From the NCBI GenBank assembly GCA_963971405.1, contig OZ020486.1:8703419-8767418 (forward strand): a stretch of DNA of 64,000 nucleotides, given 5' to 3'. Position 1 is the first letter of the stretch, and each line of letters begins with the position of its first letter. This stretch comes from Psococerastis gibbosa. Taxonomy: Eukaryota > Arthropoda > Insecta > Psocodea > Psocidae. The position numbers were made by a program, and so were the translations under genes. The notes under the pieces were generated by a model. That model did no database searches. It saw only the letters and a list, made by a program, of their open reading frames with translations, and was not told the DNA's origin. Of the stretch, positions 31,606 to 43,374 are shown piece by piece.

Positions 31606-34045
31606 ATTTAATTGTGTGTATAAAACAGGCCACCTCATGCCTCCCCCCCCCCCCCCCAACACAGTTTTATTCCTTTAAACCGCATCTACCGAATCGTATA
31701 TTCCAAATTTTCCCATTTAAAACGCAACTTTAGACTAACTTACTGCTAAAGGTTAACATAAGAAAAACTGAGAAAACTAATTTGCGAATCAACAAACAGC
31801 TTGCCTTTTCACTGCTGACGAGGCTCACTTGATCATGTCAGCAACCGGGAAAAATCCATTAATTCCCCGTCCAATTTTAAAGTAAGAAGATCAAATTATA
31901 AAACTTTAAAGAGTTATCTCCAATTAAATATCAAGCTATTGAATGCTACCCACCCCCTCCCTCTCTTTGCTTAAGGAAAAAGTCAGACTTTATAATGAAA
32001 AGCACTTCCTTTAAATTAAAAGTATGGAGGGAGCTCGATAAGTTATCGATATTTAGGTCCTTAGTTTGTGATTTTTAAATTAGTGGAATTACCTGTTGAG
32101 AGGTGATATTATAATTAAGCTTCACGTGCTAGGGTTATATCCTTGTTGCTTCCCTCGTTATGTTTTAATTAATTTTTGCTACAACCTTCTTTTCCGTTGC
32201 AGTTTTAATTTCCGTTTACACTTCTGCAACCTTGGCACACGCAAGATTTGCAATATAGGTATGTGCTTTTACATAGATAGTACTACTAACCGGTGCACAT
32301 ACCTACTTTCTTTGACTACCAGCGGTGGGAAAACGAGAGAAGTGCATGTGAAGCCAAGGTCGGAACTCTAAATGTGAACATAGTGCGGAAAATGATACAG
32401 GCTTGGTGTGCTGTGAAGGAGTTGGCATGACTCATCTTCAACTCCAAGTTGAAAGAGGAAATGTTAACAAATATTAAACAGCAGAAATAGACACAACTAG
32501 TCTGATAGGAATTGGTGATTTGCACCAGCCTGCAGTCCGTGCAATTTCTACGCTGTGCCATTTGTCCGTTGTGCACTTGTTTTCCGTTATGCCTCGCTGT
32601 CTCAAAGACTTTATGGGTAATTCTCCGCACTGGGTGCAATTTTCTACACTGAATCTTAAAAAACTTCAAATGGAATTTTACCATTGGAATGTAACCATTA
32701 GTTACGGGAGACCTCCTATAGTTCACCAAAAATAGTAATCAGGCTGAATAAAATTAATTTTAGTAAATTAATTAATCCGGCACGGGGTCTTACGTGACAG
32801 ACGTTAGCGTTACAGACATCAAAAAACCAAATGTTTTGACCAATATTCCTGTGAAATAGTAAAAAAAAAGCAATAAATCGTATTGTTGTCCTGTATTATT
32901 AATATGTTTACATAATGATGTTTTATTTTTGGTACATGAGGACGAAAAAAAGTACGCACCGATGTTTTAATCAACTTTCTCCTAAAAAATTGATGATTTA
33001 AGTAATTAAGTTAAAGGAACATACGGGTACGCGCCATTTCGTAGAACTGTAGTGATACCAACACAAGAAAACACAAATTGTCTTTAAATGGATTTTACAG
33101 GGAGTTCCAAAAAAGTGTGACCGACGTTGGACGCTGGGTGGGATCACGTGTTTGAAATTTAATAAATTAAAAAATAGAACGTTTTCACCAAATAGTATTT
33201 CAAATAATTAATGCTTAATCTGTTGTAAGATTATCTAGTTGCAAGGACATTTGTCAATATTACTTTTAACTGTGCTGTTAATTTTTGAAACTTGAAAATG
33301 GGGTTGCTACACGTGACAGATGTCAGAAATTAAACATTTCAAAGAGGAAATTAGGTCAAATGAAAATAATTTTTAGGAATATAATATACGTGAGGACACG
33401 GATAAAGAAGTCATTTAGCTGCTGCAAAATCAAAATCAAGTTTTTTTGCAAAAGTATTTATGTTATACTAAGGCATCATCAATTGTACCCAGTGCGGAGA
33501 ATTACCCTTATAGATGTTCGAGACTGCGGATGTTCCTCAGACAGCAAAGCACTTGCTAGTTTGGTAGGAGTTGACGATTTTCAGCAACCTGCAGTTTGAG
33601 CGATTTCTACGCTGTGGACCTTATACGTCATGTTAGAGACAGCGGATGTTCGTCAAAAAGCAAAGTACATGCTAGTTTGATAGGAGTTGGCACTAAATAG
33701 AGCTTAGTTCAACGACATGAGTTAATTAGAGTGTAACCGGAAAAAGACTGAATTCTCGCATGACTGTAGCCTGACATTTCTAATTTGAAATGGCCCGGAG
33801 AAAAGTACCGCCATCACATGTGATCAAGAAATATTGAAATGTAAAGCAGAGCAAAAAGTTCAATATCTTTGCAAGAAAGTCTCGAAAACTTTTACGTACA
33901 CAGGACGGAAACAAATTTGTCAAGACACAAACTCAATATACAATTTTCCGATCTTTCTGGTGAGAAATAAGAAAATGCAAGTTGATAAGAAAAGCCAGGC
34001 CCAATATCAATCGAATGGATTGGCGGGAAAATACAGTATTATTGC
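31606..34045. other. Repeat-rich intergenic region, no gene
   Basis: Segments 32500-32640 and 33480-33600 share landmarks (ATAGGAATTGG/TAGGAGTTG, CCTGCAGT, GATTTCTACGCTGTG/AATTTCTACGCTGTG, and the complementary AGTGCGGAGAATTACCC). There is also a local duplication at 33520-33690 (GCGGATGTTC with AGCAAAG and GCTAGTTTG twice). These are old dispersed or tandem copies without coding capacity. Confidence 0.45.
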
Positions 34046-34540
34046 GGCCATGTTTGCTTTTTTGGAAAATTGCGCATCTGTCATTGAATAGGGAAACTTT
34101 TATTTGTTGAATTGCCTTTACGAAAGGAGGCATTTCTCATGGAATTTATGGAAGTTTTATGGAACCTTCATTTGTTTTGTGTGCGGTCTCAGCCATCGGC
34201 ATCGCTTGCGGTTGTTTTGCCACAAGTGGCCATTTTTGCATTTTTGGAAAATTGCGCATCTGTCATTGAATAGGGGAAATTTTTATTTGTTAAATTGCCT
34301 TTCCAAAAGGAGGGATTTTTCAAGGAATTTCTAGAAGTTTTATGGTTGTGTGTTTATGCTTGCGGTTGTTTTGCCACAAGTGGCCATGTTTGCTTTTTTA
34401 GAAACTTGCGCATCTGTCATTGAATAGGAGAAACTTTTATTGGTTGAATTGCCTTTCCAGAAGGAGGGATTTTTCATGGAATTTATAGAAGTTTTATGGA
34501 ACCTTTATTTGTTTTGTGTGCTGTCTCAGCCATGGGCAGA
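34046..34540 (+). repeat. Tandem repeat, three units of about 150-180 bp
   Basis: Units start at about 34046, 34228 and 34382 with GGCCATGTTTGCTTTTTT-like sequence. They continue with TTGCGCATCTGTCATTGAAT, TTGAATTGCCTTT and AGAAGTTTTATGG. The middle unit is shorter by a deletion. Non-coding. Confidence 0.85.
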
Positions 34541-35924
34541 TTGGCACATCTTGTGGGAAAACATGTAATAATGTAATAATTGTAAAAATGTATTGTATTG
34601 AAGGAAATAAATAAATATTGTATTGTATTGTATTGTTTGTAATATTGAGTTGAGTTGAGTTGAGGTTCGTCAGTCTGAACACTGAGAACTCAATATACAA
34701 GCCACATATGGTATGTATGTAGTGTATCTTAACATTTTTTTTATGTTTTAGCTTGCAAACTTCTGTGTTTTGTTTATTTTCTTGCACATGGCGATGGCTT
34801 GAGCCGAAACCGGCCGTGTAGCCTTTAATTATAATCAGGGTTGGATTTGGCTTAGTGCGGATATAGGCAAATTAATAATATTGTATGTATAGTATGGGGG
34901 AGGGGGGTATTATTATTTAAAAAAGAAATGGGCGCCTAAATTTAAAAACAAATTATTCCTTAATATCTGATAATTATTAAATAATATGCACACAAAAAAT
35001 CTTTAATATGTACGCATTTGCCTCAGTTGCCTGTTGGTAAATCCGCAACTGATTATAATGTAAAACTGTACCAAGTATTTTAATATTTATTATGAGTGAC
35101 AGTAAGTTTTACAAAGTTAATAAGGAGACTATTGTGTATATTATAGCAGTTCATTGAGTGCAATGTGTTCAGATCACTGTCTCCCTCCTAAAAAGGAAGG
35201 TACTGACCTATATCAAAGAATTAAAGCCTAGTGTTTTGCTCTAGCAAGGGCAGAAGAGTTTGCGTTCATCGAATGAAATACTACATAGGTAATACTACAA
35301 CAAGATGTGGAAGAAAAGATACAAGATAAGATATAGAAGATGTTTTCCCCTGCGGCTGTCTCTTATGGGCTGAGAAAGAGCGAATAAGCAGGCATTGAGT
35401 ATGTGTTGAAGAAAGAAAGAAAAAACAAGAAATACACACAGCAGGCATCCAAAACCCACATTCCCATGTCAAGTGTCTGAAAATCTCGAGATCGAGTTCA
35501 AACATCGCTATAAAATTTCATTTACCTGAAAGCATACACTTTTTTCGACTTTGTTGAAATGACAGCACTTTCTTTGTGCTCGCGTTTTATTGGAAGGGCT
35601 GTTTTCAGTGATTTCTAAGAACTTTTCCAAAGATTTCAGAGCAACGCACTACACTGTATAACATCCATTATGGAACTACTCAGAGGTAAGAACTGAGCAA
35701 TTGAAATCTTGAAATGGAAAATACAATATAAAGACTCCGATTTCTTTGGATTTTAAAGGCTCCAGCAGCCTTATTATGACGATTTGGGATTAACATAATA
35801 CTGGAGTTTATTTAATACCGGGGTTTATTTATTAATATCGCATTAGTACGGTGTCACGTGACGGTTTTAAACATGCGCGGGAAATTCAAATTAATAAAAA
35901 ATTGGAATACAAAAATATTTTCTT
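34541..35924. other. Intergenic, short repeats
   Basis: Contains (TATTG)n near 34617-34640, (GAGTT)n near 34650-34665, and a GAAAC-type motif at 34791-34815 discussed in the findings. At 35780-35890 is a diverged relative of the TIR at 46109 (GGAGTT, GTGTCACGTGACGG). No gene recognised. Confidence 0.5.
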
Positions 35925-36230
35925 AAAACAGCTCCAATGATATGTTTTTTATTCACCTCTTTCTTTTGTACATTTTAATGTAAATACAACGAAATAGGTC
36001 ACTTGCCCCTAGATAGTTAGGTTTCAGGAGCAAATAGCAAAAAAGACTCAATTTTCATGAAAAAGGACTAAAAAAATAATAATTGTTGGGTGGAAACTTT
36101 CAATGGATGTTTTCTAACTTTGGGTATGTTTTAGGTGTTAAATAGAATGACAAAACTGAATAGGTTGCTTTCCCAAGGCAAGTTTTTGTTTAGAGGTAAA
36201 ATTTATTTTTAAACAAAATATCACGCCCCT
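35925..36230 (+). repeat. Repeat E, 3' part
   Basis: Shares ACTTGCCCCTAGATAGTT, TTCATGAAAAAGGACTAAA, GGGTATGTTTTAGGTGT and GAATAGGTTGC with 23690-23920, in order. Both ends are diverged or missing. Confidence 0.75.
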
Positions 36231-38094
36231 ATCAGTGACGGATTAAATAAAAAGTTTTGGGAGGGGCGAATCTTATTTGAAAAGCAAGTGCCCCCTTTCC
36301 GATATTGCCGTTGTCACCAACTCGTTACAAGCCCGGAGCCAGGATTTTTCCAGGGGTGGCTGTGGCAACTGGGATCCTATCTAGTGTATTATTTTTTCTT
36401 GAGAATTCTTTAGAGGTAATGGTGTTCCTCGTATGTACGAATGATAGCATAGGTACATCAAACGTCAATTTATTGGCGGATTTAGGATCGGTACGAACAC
36501 AGGCTTACACTATTTTACGGATAGAGGAAAATTAGCAGACAACCAGCTGACAAAGACGATAGAAGAAACTACTCCAGGAAAAGTAAGAGAGATCAGCTGC
36601 AATAATGCGATAGGGTAAGTGTTAATAGTGTATTATAATATATTGTATATGTAATCATTTAAGTTCTATTATATATGTAGCCTATATGGTGAAATAGACC
36701 ATAACAGGTCTGCATTAATTTATTAATATTCAAATTGCAGCGTACAATACATAGCTTACACACACTCATGAGATAAGCCTATTGGCTATGTTTAGAGTAG
36801 TCTGGGGGGCAGCGTTGATGAGAAAACCCAGTTTAACAAGGGTGGTAGGCCGCAAATACTCACACTCAATATTATAATTTCGGTAACCAACGAACAGTAT
36901 ATTGTATATACAGCCTATATGCTAGCATAAAATTTCACCGAGTGTGCTTCACCTCTCCCAACAAATATGTAATTTGAGCCCGGGGGCCTATCAAGTTAAT
37001 GGAGGGTAATTTTGAAATTCGAACGTGTTATGGCGAGCTTGTTGAATAATAAAGTACAAATTAAGCCATGCTCTGAATTCATTGATCGATAAACACATGT
37101 TGCACTGGCCACGCTACACGACGTGTCTTAATTAGAAATTTGATAGTAATCTGTTCTAAGAGCCAAAGTGAGCCTTCGGCATTGCTTGGGAGTGTTTCTT
37201 ATTGGAATCAGGCTTGCAGCAACTGCCAAAATGAACAATCTGAACACTATGCATCTGGTTGCTGCTATATTCGATGGTCTTACGAGTGTACGTCTAGTGG
37301 GAAATAGACACCCCAAAATCCATTGTTTTTAAAGACATTTTTTAAATGCCGCATTTTAAGAAATTTTATTGAGTGGAAAGTACAGGTCTGTCTACAGAGC
37401 TGCAACATTTTGTAAAACTTTGTTTTTTATTTTTTATTTTGATTTCTAATGGATCTATGGACCACTAGGCCTATACGAAAACAGAGATAGTGGCTGTCCG
37501 TGAATGCCTCGCATTTCACAGGCTAAACATAGTTGCGGGTTGTGGTCGCAGGTACCCATTAATATCGGCTAGGTACTCAATTCCCCGCATTTTACAGTTA
37601 GTCTTAATTTCGCATCGACTCCAATGGGTTCCGTATTCATTCGTTCATCGTTTATTGAATTTAATTAGTCTAGTTGTGGTTGTAGTGTCATTCGTGTTTT
37701 GTTATTTTGTATATTATACAGCGTTTATTGTGCTCGCCCCTGCTTGGATTCCTACGGATACTCTGCAAGCCACGGACTCCACAGTAGATAAGTAGCGTAG
37801 CCTATTCGCTTAAAATACATTCACCCAGGCACATTACAGCACCACACTAAACAATACACATTTTAATAGGTCTACCTACTGTACTACACCTTCACCACCG
37901 AGTAAGCAGAGTACGGTAGGCTTATTCTTTTATTCCTTATTCTCTCTCTTATCATTTTCATACAGTCCACTCTCTTCCATAGGTACCTAAACCTTCAGGA
38001 GCGTAATTTGGAGTTCCTATAGTTAATAGTTTATTAGGATGCGCCCCTGAAGTGAGTTAGGTACTGTATTTTATTTACTGAGTTATCGCAGAAA
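36231..38094. other. Intergenic; block 36530-36725 repeated at 43375-43560
   Basis: The block has GCAGACAACCAGCTGACAAAG, GGGTAAGTGTTAATAGTG and CCTATATGGTGAAATAGACC. Matching landmarks are at 43389-43560. A second shared string (AAAACAGAGATAGTGGCTG at 37478; AAAACAGAGAGTGTGGCTG at 43838) suggests a longer diverged repeat. Frames such as 37128-37316 (minus) show no known family. Confidence 0.45.
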
Positions 38095-38362
38095 ACCACA
38101 GTGGCATATAAGAAACAACGCCGAAATAGACTCAATACTCAACGAAGAAGACACAGTCCTATTTATAAAAGCGCAATGCCTAAGATGGCTGGGACACGTC
38201 GTGAGAATTTCAGATGTCAAATGTCAGGCATGACAGGAAGACGACTGGCCATGACCTTGGCGAGTTGGGAGTCAGTAAATGCTGGAGCGCCGTGTCAAAG
38301 CGCAGACGACTGGAGGAATGTTGTCGAGCATCAAGGAATGTAGAACTGAAGAAAAAGAAGAA
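38095..38362 (+). pseudogene. LINE RT C-terminal relic (family G)
   Basis: Frame 1 reads RNNAEIDSILNEEDTV, then KAQCLRWLGHVVRISD and a stop. The R-W-L-G-H-V signature is characteristic of LINE ORF2 C-termini. A frameshift follows and the end is a long GAA-rich tail. Same family as 31430 and 60290. Confidence 0.75.
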
Positions 38363-38382
38363 GAAGAGGAAGAAAAGAGGAA

Positions 38383-38723
38383 GAAGAAGGAGAAGGAGAT
38401 GATTATGATATGAAAGGTCAACGCAACTGTGTGTAGTCGCTAATAGTAATAGTAACAGTTTCTACCGATATTCAGTAACAATGGTAGGATACAAATAAAT
38501 GAAAAGGAGCTTTAACGAGCGAAGAAGAAGAAGAAGAAGAAGACGAAAATCAGGATTAAGAAGGAGAAGGAGATGATTATGATATGAAAGGTCAACGCAA
38601 CTGTGTGTAGTCGCTAATAGTAATAGTAATAGTTTTTACCAATATTCCGTAACAATGGTAGGATACAAATAAATGAAAAGAAACTTTAACGAGCGAAGAA
38701 GAAGAAGAAGAAGATGAGGAAAA
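38383..38723 (+). repeat. Tandem duplication, two units of about 177 bp
   Basis: AAGGAGAAGGAGATGATTAT starts each unit (38383 and 38560). Both continue through GGTCAACGCAACTGTGTG and end with AACGAGCGAAGAAGAAG. A few base differences separate them. The GAA tail of the LINE relic just upstream may have seeded the duplication. Confidence 0.9.
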
Positions 38724-38734
38724 GAAGAATTTTT

Positions 38735-38850
38735 TTAACCCTAGCGCCTCAAATCGTATAATTCCGTTAAAGTTTCAAAATCGTAAATTGCGACCATCAC
38801 AATTTAGCTTTCCTTGTGCTAACGTATAAATAGGAAAGCAACAAAATGTT
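38735..38850 (-). repeat. Repeat E head fragment
   Basis: Minus strand: TTGCTTTCCTATTTATACG, AAGGAAAGCTAAATTGTGAT and GGTCGCAATTTACGATTTTG match the 5' end of the copy at 23317. Confidence 0.65.
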
Positions 38851-39469
38851 GCCAAATAGTTAAACCTTTCAATCATCCAGAATTCACAAGCTCATTCATC
38901 TCCTATTAGGTACATTTCGCAATTAGCGCAAACAATGTTATACAAGTTTCAAAGTTAAACAAAGGCGTTTCAATGCAGCAAAGTTCCAAGTTACCCTCAT
39001 GAGATGTGACTTGGCAATAACTTGCACGCGAAACCAAGCAAGCACAAGATTGAAATATTCCGATCAATTTAAAGTTAGAGATTGCAATTTCTACGAATAA
39101 AGATTGATAGCCTCGGATGGTTAATATCCCGACGCTTTTCTAATTTAACGCTGCCAGAATAAATGGTGATTACTTAATTTTAAAATTTCAATATTTACCG
39201 TTACGTTTAAGGTATTTGTTCAGAGGTAACGGAATTATTTTTCTTGGCTTTTTGAAACAGTTTTCCAAGCTTTGTATATTTAAGACTGATTGAGGTTTTA
39301 ACATGTAGGCTTAACCTAAATAGCGTCAAACATTGAGTAGGCCTACTTTATCTGTACTTAACAATTACTGATTAATTAATTATTGATCTATCAACGTAGC
39401 TTCTGCAATAGAGATTATGTAATATTATTGAATTTAATAGAAGAAAATTTTTACCAGTGAGACTAGGTT

Positions 39470-39550
39470 TCTTCTTCCTAATGCGCCTCTTCTAGCGAAG
39501 ATTGGCGATCATCATGGCAATTAGGTTCTTGGAGCTATCATGTCCTTAGG
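39470..39550 (-). mobile_element. LINE family H 3' end fragment
   Basis: Minus strand: CTCCAAGAACCTAATTGCCA, TGATGATCGCCAATCTTCGC, then an AGAAGAGG tail. Same terminus as 14985, 24208 and 53705. Confidence 0.6.
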
Positions 39551-39666
39551 TTGTAGCTGTGGTTAGTTCTAGCTCTCTGTTTATCAGACTGCTGGGCGTT
39601 GGGTGTACACTGTGAAGCCGGGACAGGAGCGAGACGCAAAGGTCTATGGGGGTCCATAGAATTTGG

Positions 39667-39833
39667 CTATGCCGTAGCCAGAGGGGGTCCAGGGGGCCAG
39701 GACCAACCCCTCCCTCCCGGACTTATTTGCAGCGTACACCAGATAGAATGGAGGATATGTTGAGGTTACCTCACTTCCGGTGACTTCAGATGGACGCCCC
39801 CCCCCCTGAAAAAAATTCCCGGCTAAGGCCTTG
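39667..39833 (+). mobile_element. Possible hAT-like MITE with G/C runs
   Basis: Starts CTATGCCGTAGCCAGAGGGG and ends CGGCTAAGGCCTTG. The ends are partly inverted and the internal GGTCCAGGGGGCC is of the same kind as the other G-run MITEs. The TCTGGCTACGGCCTTGGCAA string at 63150 is a related end. No target duplication seen. Confidence 0.5.
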
Positions 39834-39934
39834 ACAATCAGGTGTCATATTCTTGAGCTCCGACATACCTGTATGCATCACCATTGTAGAGGAACCTTGT
39901 CCCGTATAATGCAATACTTATGGTAATACTTTAT

Positions 39935-40314
39935 GGCGCCCATTCCACCGACCGGCTAGGGCTATTTACAAAAACGGTGACGTGGTAGCAGACATTCAAG
40001 ACTTAGGTGGCGTTTCCACCGACCTCGCATTGCAGAATGAAAATGACATTGACGGAATTTAGAATTTTTCTTTTTATAGAAATCTATTAAAATGTTCGTA
40101 CTTAACATATCCCATGACGCCATTTTTTAATTTTAGTTTGTTTGTGATTTTACTGTATGATCATTGTTCAATTTTAACTATGGCATAGAGGAAAATAAAC
40201 ATTTCCGTCAATTCTGCAATGCGAGGTCGGTGGAAACACCGCCTAAGTCTTGAATGTCTGCTACGACGTCACTGTTTTTGTAAATAGCCCTAGCCGGTCG
40301 GTGGAATGGGCACC
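39935..40314. mobile_element. Composite palindromic MITE, family A (full copy)
   Basis: 380 bp flanked by TAT on both sides. The inner element (40006-40243) sits between TTA and TAA at the centre of the outer one. Structure as for 19446. Confidence 0.92.
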
Positions 40315-41002
40315 TATGGATAAGATACCACTGCATAGGGGCCTGGTAACCCGGAAAGGCCAGTCAACAGACCCAGTCAGGCTAGCCTACTTCCACAACA
40401 GCGCCTCTATTGACAAGTGCCTGCAGTTCGCTGTATAATTATTAAACAATTAGCTTCTTGACCAATGCTTGTATTATTCATGAATTTTTCACACGACCAT
40501 TTTCAGTTCTAAGCGGCTGTAGAACGAAAAATTAATAAATTTCGGTAATACGTCAGGGTCATCATTTGTTTACAAAATATTTTGAAATCTCTGCTTATCC
40601 TAAATTAATAAAATATCAAATATTGAAAGAAAATTGTCTTTATTATCCTTTCGGCCCAATCTTACAGTTAACCCATAATAAATAGTACCTACAATTTTAT
40701 ATAATATAGTATTACAAATTTAACGGGAAAAAAAGGAAAATATTAAGAAATTTACGCACCATTCACACACCATAAATACCCATGAAACAGTCGTAGCAAG
40801 CACCCTTATAATTAATCTATATGTAAAGGTAAATGGTGCAATACTATTTAACAATGGGTTAGTTGGACTTACATTGCCTGTAGGGGCTCACAGTCATCGA
40901 ACGATTTGGGCGGAGCCCACTGCCAGGGGAAGGCTCCGCCCTAATCTTTGGCTGACCAAGTCCAAAGTTTAAACTTCTTTAAACTAAAATATGTAGACTT
41001 AC
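40315..41002. other. Presumed intron of neuroligin, no feature
   Basis: Sequence just 3' of the neuroligin exon. Around 40840-40885 is a part of the inverted repeat seen at 56750-57131 (GGTTAGTTGGACTTACATTG). A small hairpin (GGGCGGAGCC / GGCTCCGCCC) is at 40908-40942. Confidence 0.5.
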
Positions 41003-41158
41003 CTAAAATTCCAAGGCGAAAATTAATTGTGACTACAATAAGCTGACCATAGGCGGCCAGCACTGAACCGTCGTAGGGGTTCCCCGAGCTCCACTCGTAC
41101 GACTCCCCGTGGATGTACAGAATCACGGGCAAGGGATTCCCGTGGCCCCGGGCACCCC
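41003..41158 (-). CDS. Nlg: Neuroligin, one internal exon (partial gene)
   Basis: A 156-bp minus-strand exon encodes part of the cholinesterase-like ectodomain of neuroligin, a postsynaptic adhesion protein that binds neurexin. Recognisable stretches are [26 protein letters not shown] and [11 protein letters not shown]. The HGESYEW form in place of the HGG oxyanion motif of true esterases is typical of insect neuroligins. The borders are clear. Upstream is a T-rich tract ending TTTTTCAG; downstream is GTAAGT right after the final G. The exon begins with two bases that complete a codon and ends with one base, so it is phase-symmetric (1-1). Its length is close to the 153-bp vertebrate exon for the same region, as I recall it. 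No other exon was recognised: earlier exons would lie above 41158 and later ones (the GNYGLLDQ-like region) below 41003. It could also be a stray duplicated exon, but intact splice sites argue against that. Confidence 0.85.
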
Positions 41159-41765
41159 CTGAAAAATAACGAAGAAGCAAAGTTAAAACAGTTCACCGAT
41201 AAGAAAATTTCCATCAGTAAGTGAGGACTCAAGAATTGAGTTAGTCAGCCGAATTTATAAAAAGAAGCAGTTACTTCATGAGAAAAAGGAAGAAATTAAA
41301 GGTATAGAGTTGAACATGTGCCCTTTTCTCATTTCTTTAATTAATTTTAATTACTAGCATTAATTTTGCATCCGGACAATGAGCTTAGGCTCAACAAATG
41401 TAGGTGTCGTCCATGGCGTGAGAAAATGATGGAAATTATCAAAAAAATACAGCAATAATGAAAAACATTTTTTCCTGAAGTAAATGCTCTTTTTCAAACA
41501 TTTTAAGAATAAAAAACACAAGTGTATTCTCCAATTATGTGTAGTACAAGTTTACACTGCTATTTTATGAATTCGATGAGTGATTTCACCTTCAAGTGAG
41601 ATCAAAACTTTTAAAATACGTTGAATCAAACAGCAGCATGGATCCCGAACTGAAACATTAAGCGCTTGATGCCTCCTGGAGAGGATGTACAGGACATGAA
41701 CGATGACGTGGACGCATTTCTGTCCAGACTGCGTCTTCCTTCTGGGTTGTAGCCGCACCCACTCA

Positions 41766-41905
41766 ACTTCAAAGACAATGTTTACCCTTCCCTACAAAGA
41801 CAATGTTTTCCCTTCCCTTCAAAGACAATGTTTTCCCTTCCCTACAAAGACAATGTTTCCCTTCAAAGACAATGTTTTCCCTTTCCCTTCGAAGACAATG
41901 TCCCC
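41766..41905 (+). repeat. Minisatellite (CAAAGACAATGTTTTCCCTTCC)n
   Basis: Six to seven imperfect units of about 17-24 bp built on AAAGACAATGTTTTCCCTTC, followed by unrelated sequence. Lies in the presumed upstream intron of neuroligin. Non-coding. Confidence 0.85.
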
Positions 41906-42428
41906 TTCGTGCTGTGTCGTCTTCCCAGTGACCCGTGAAAATCGCAGGACTCTATTTTTGCACAACGATGGTGTAGTTGCCGTATTGTTATTGTTTTTGT
42001 TGTTGTTGTTCTTGTTCTTGTTAACAAGGTTTTTTTTGGTGTTATTGTCTTAGGGTTTGCGGTGGTTGTAGTTGCACTCTCTGATAGATTTAGTTTTTTG
42101 TTTTATTTTTCTTACAAAATGGTAGATGTTGTGGGTTGTTTTGGCTTCCAGCCTAACCAACCCCTTTTAAAAATGGTTAGATGTTGTGTTGACAATTGTC
42201 CTAAATGGCATAATAATGATTCATTCTGAGCACCTACGTCTAAAGGTAATACACGTGTGTACCATGTGTACCTATGGCCTACTGTCATCAATGTGCGTCA
42301 TTATTAGCCAATCAGAGCGATAGTTACATGTCTTTTAGACTACTGATGGGTAGGCTCCATAAAGTGATAAAATACTTTAAACTGCCAACAATAATTTTGA
42401 GTTCTTTAATAACCTACCTGCTGCAAAC

Positions 42429-43352
42429 TTGACCTTAGAAGATCACAACCTACCCAAATCCGCATCCTTGGATATAGCCCTGCGTAAATCGGCCCTACAA
42501 ACAATCCATAGCCGATATCCGGCTGCTGACTGGCTTCATGTCTACACGGACGGATCATCTATGCCCGGGTCAGGAAACACAGGTGCTGGGTATTTCAGTC
42601 CCTTATTTGAAGGGCACGCTGCTGTAGGAGCCCCCCTAAGCTGCTATGATGGAGAGGTTGCAGCCGTTACGATAGCAGTGGAGAGGTTAAAAGAAGCGGA
42701 GAGTCACAAAAAAGCAGTTATCTTTGTCGACTCCCATGCTGCTATCCTCGCCCTCTCCAGCAATAACGAAACTGACTGTCCTCGCACCATCCGATGTAGG
42801 CGACTACTCGACGAAATGGCTGCTGTTGGCTGGACAATTGCACTTCAGTGGATTCCGAGTCACATAGGTGTGGCTGGAAATGAGAATGCAGACCACCTAG
42901 CTAAACTTGGCGCATCACTACAGCAGGTTAAAGTGAAAACTACACTCTCCTCTGCGAGATCACTAATAAACTGCACATGTGCTAATCAAGTAAAAACTCG
43001 TCATGCCACAGCTGCACAGGGCAAGAAGTGGGAGAGGCTAGTAAAGGACGGGCCAATCAACCGAAACCTCCCCCGCCACGTGTTTGTTGCCTCCTTCAGA
43101 GCCCTCACTGGACACGACTACCTAGCTTCACACCTACATAGGATAGGCGTATTCGACTCGTCCTCATGCCCCCTGTGTGGACACCCCTCAATGGTGGCCG
43201 ATCATCTCTTTGGATGCCCGGGGCTTGCAGACGCTCGAGACTCGTCGGTGAACACAGGAGAATATCTTCTCGCTGATCTATACTGGCTTGCGCGACACCA
43301 AATGGCAGAGATGCCAAGAGTGGGCATTGGATAATAATAATAATAACTTTAC
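42429..43352 (+). pseudogene. 5'-truncated I-type LINE: RNase H and zinc-finger end of ORF2, TAA tail
   Basis: An open frame of about 300 codons without a proper ATG start. It codes for the C-terminal part of a non-LTR retrotransposon ORF2. RNase H residues are all visible: D41 in YTDGS, E76 in DGEVAAV, D101 in FVDSHAA, H145 in WIPSHIG and D155 in NADHLAK. A CPLCG...DHLFGC cluster (C247, C250, H259, C263) follows, as in I/R1-type elements. After the stop come ATAATAATAATAATAA repeats; a (TAA)n tail together with RNase H points to the I clade. The frame is intact to its stop, so the insertion is fairly young. The reverse transcriptase and endonuclease parts are missing, so it cannot move by itself. 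It lies within the presumed neuroligin gene, opposite strand. Confidence 0.88.
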
Positions 43353-43374
43353 TTTAGGGCCACTTACAGGACAA

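Noticed and set aside
32316..32729. Minus-strand frame of 137 codons as a gene
   Set aside because: Overlaps sequence repeated at 33480-33600 in shuffled order; no domain recognised.
37128..37316. Transposase-like minus-strand frame
   Set aside because: Looked for Harbinger or Tc1 motifs and saw none; only 62 codons.
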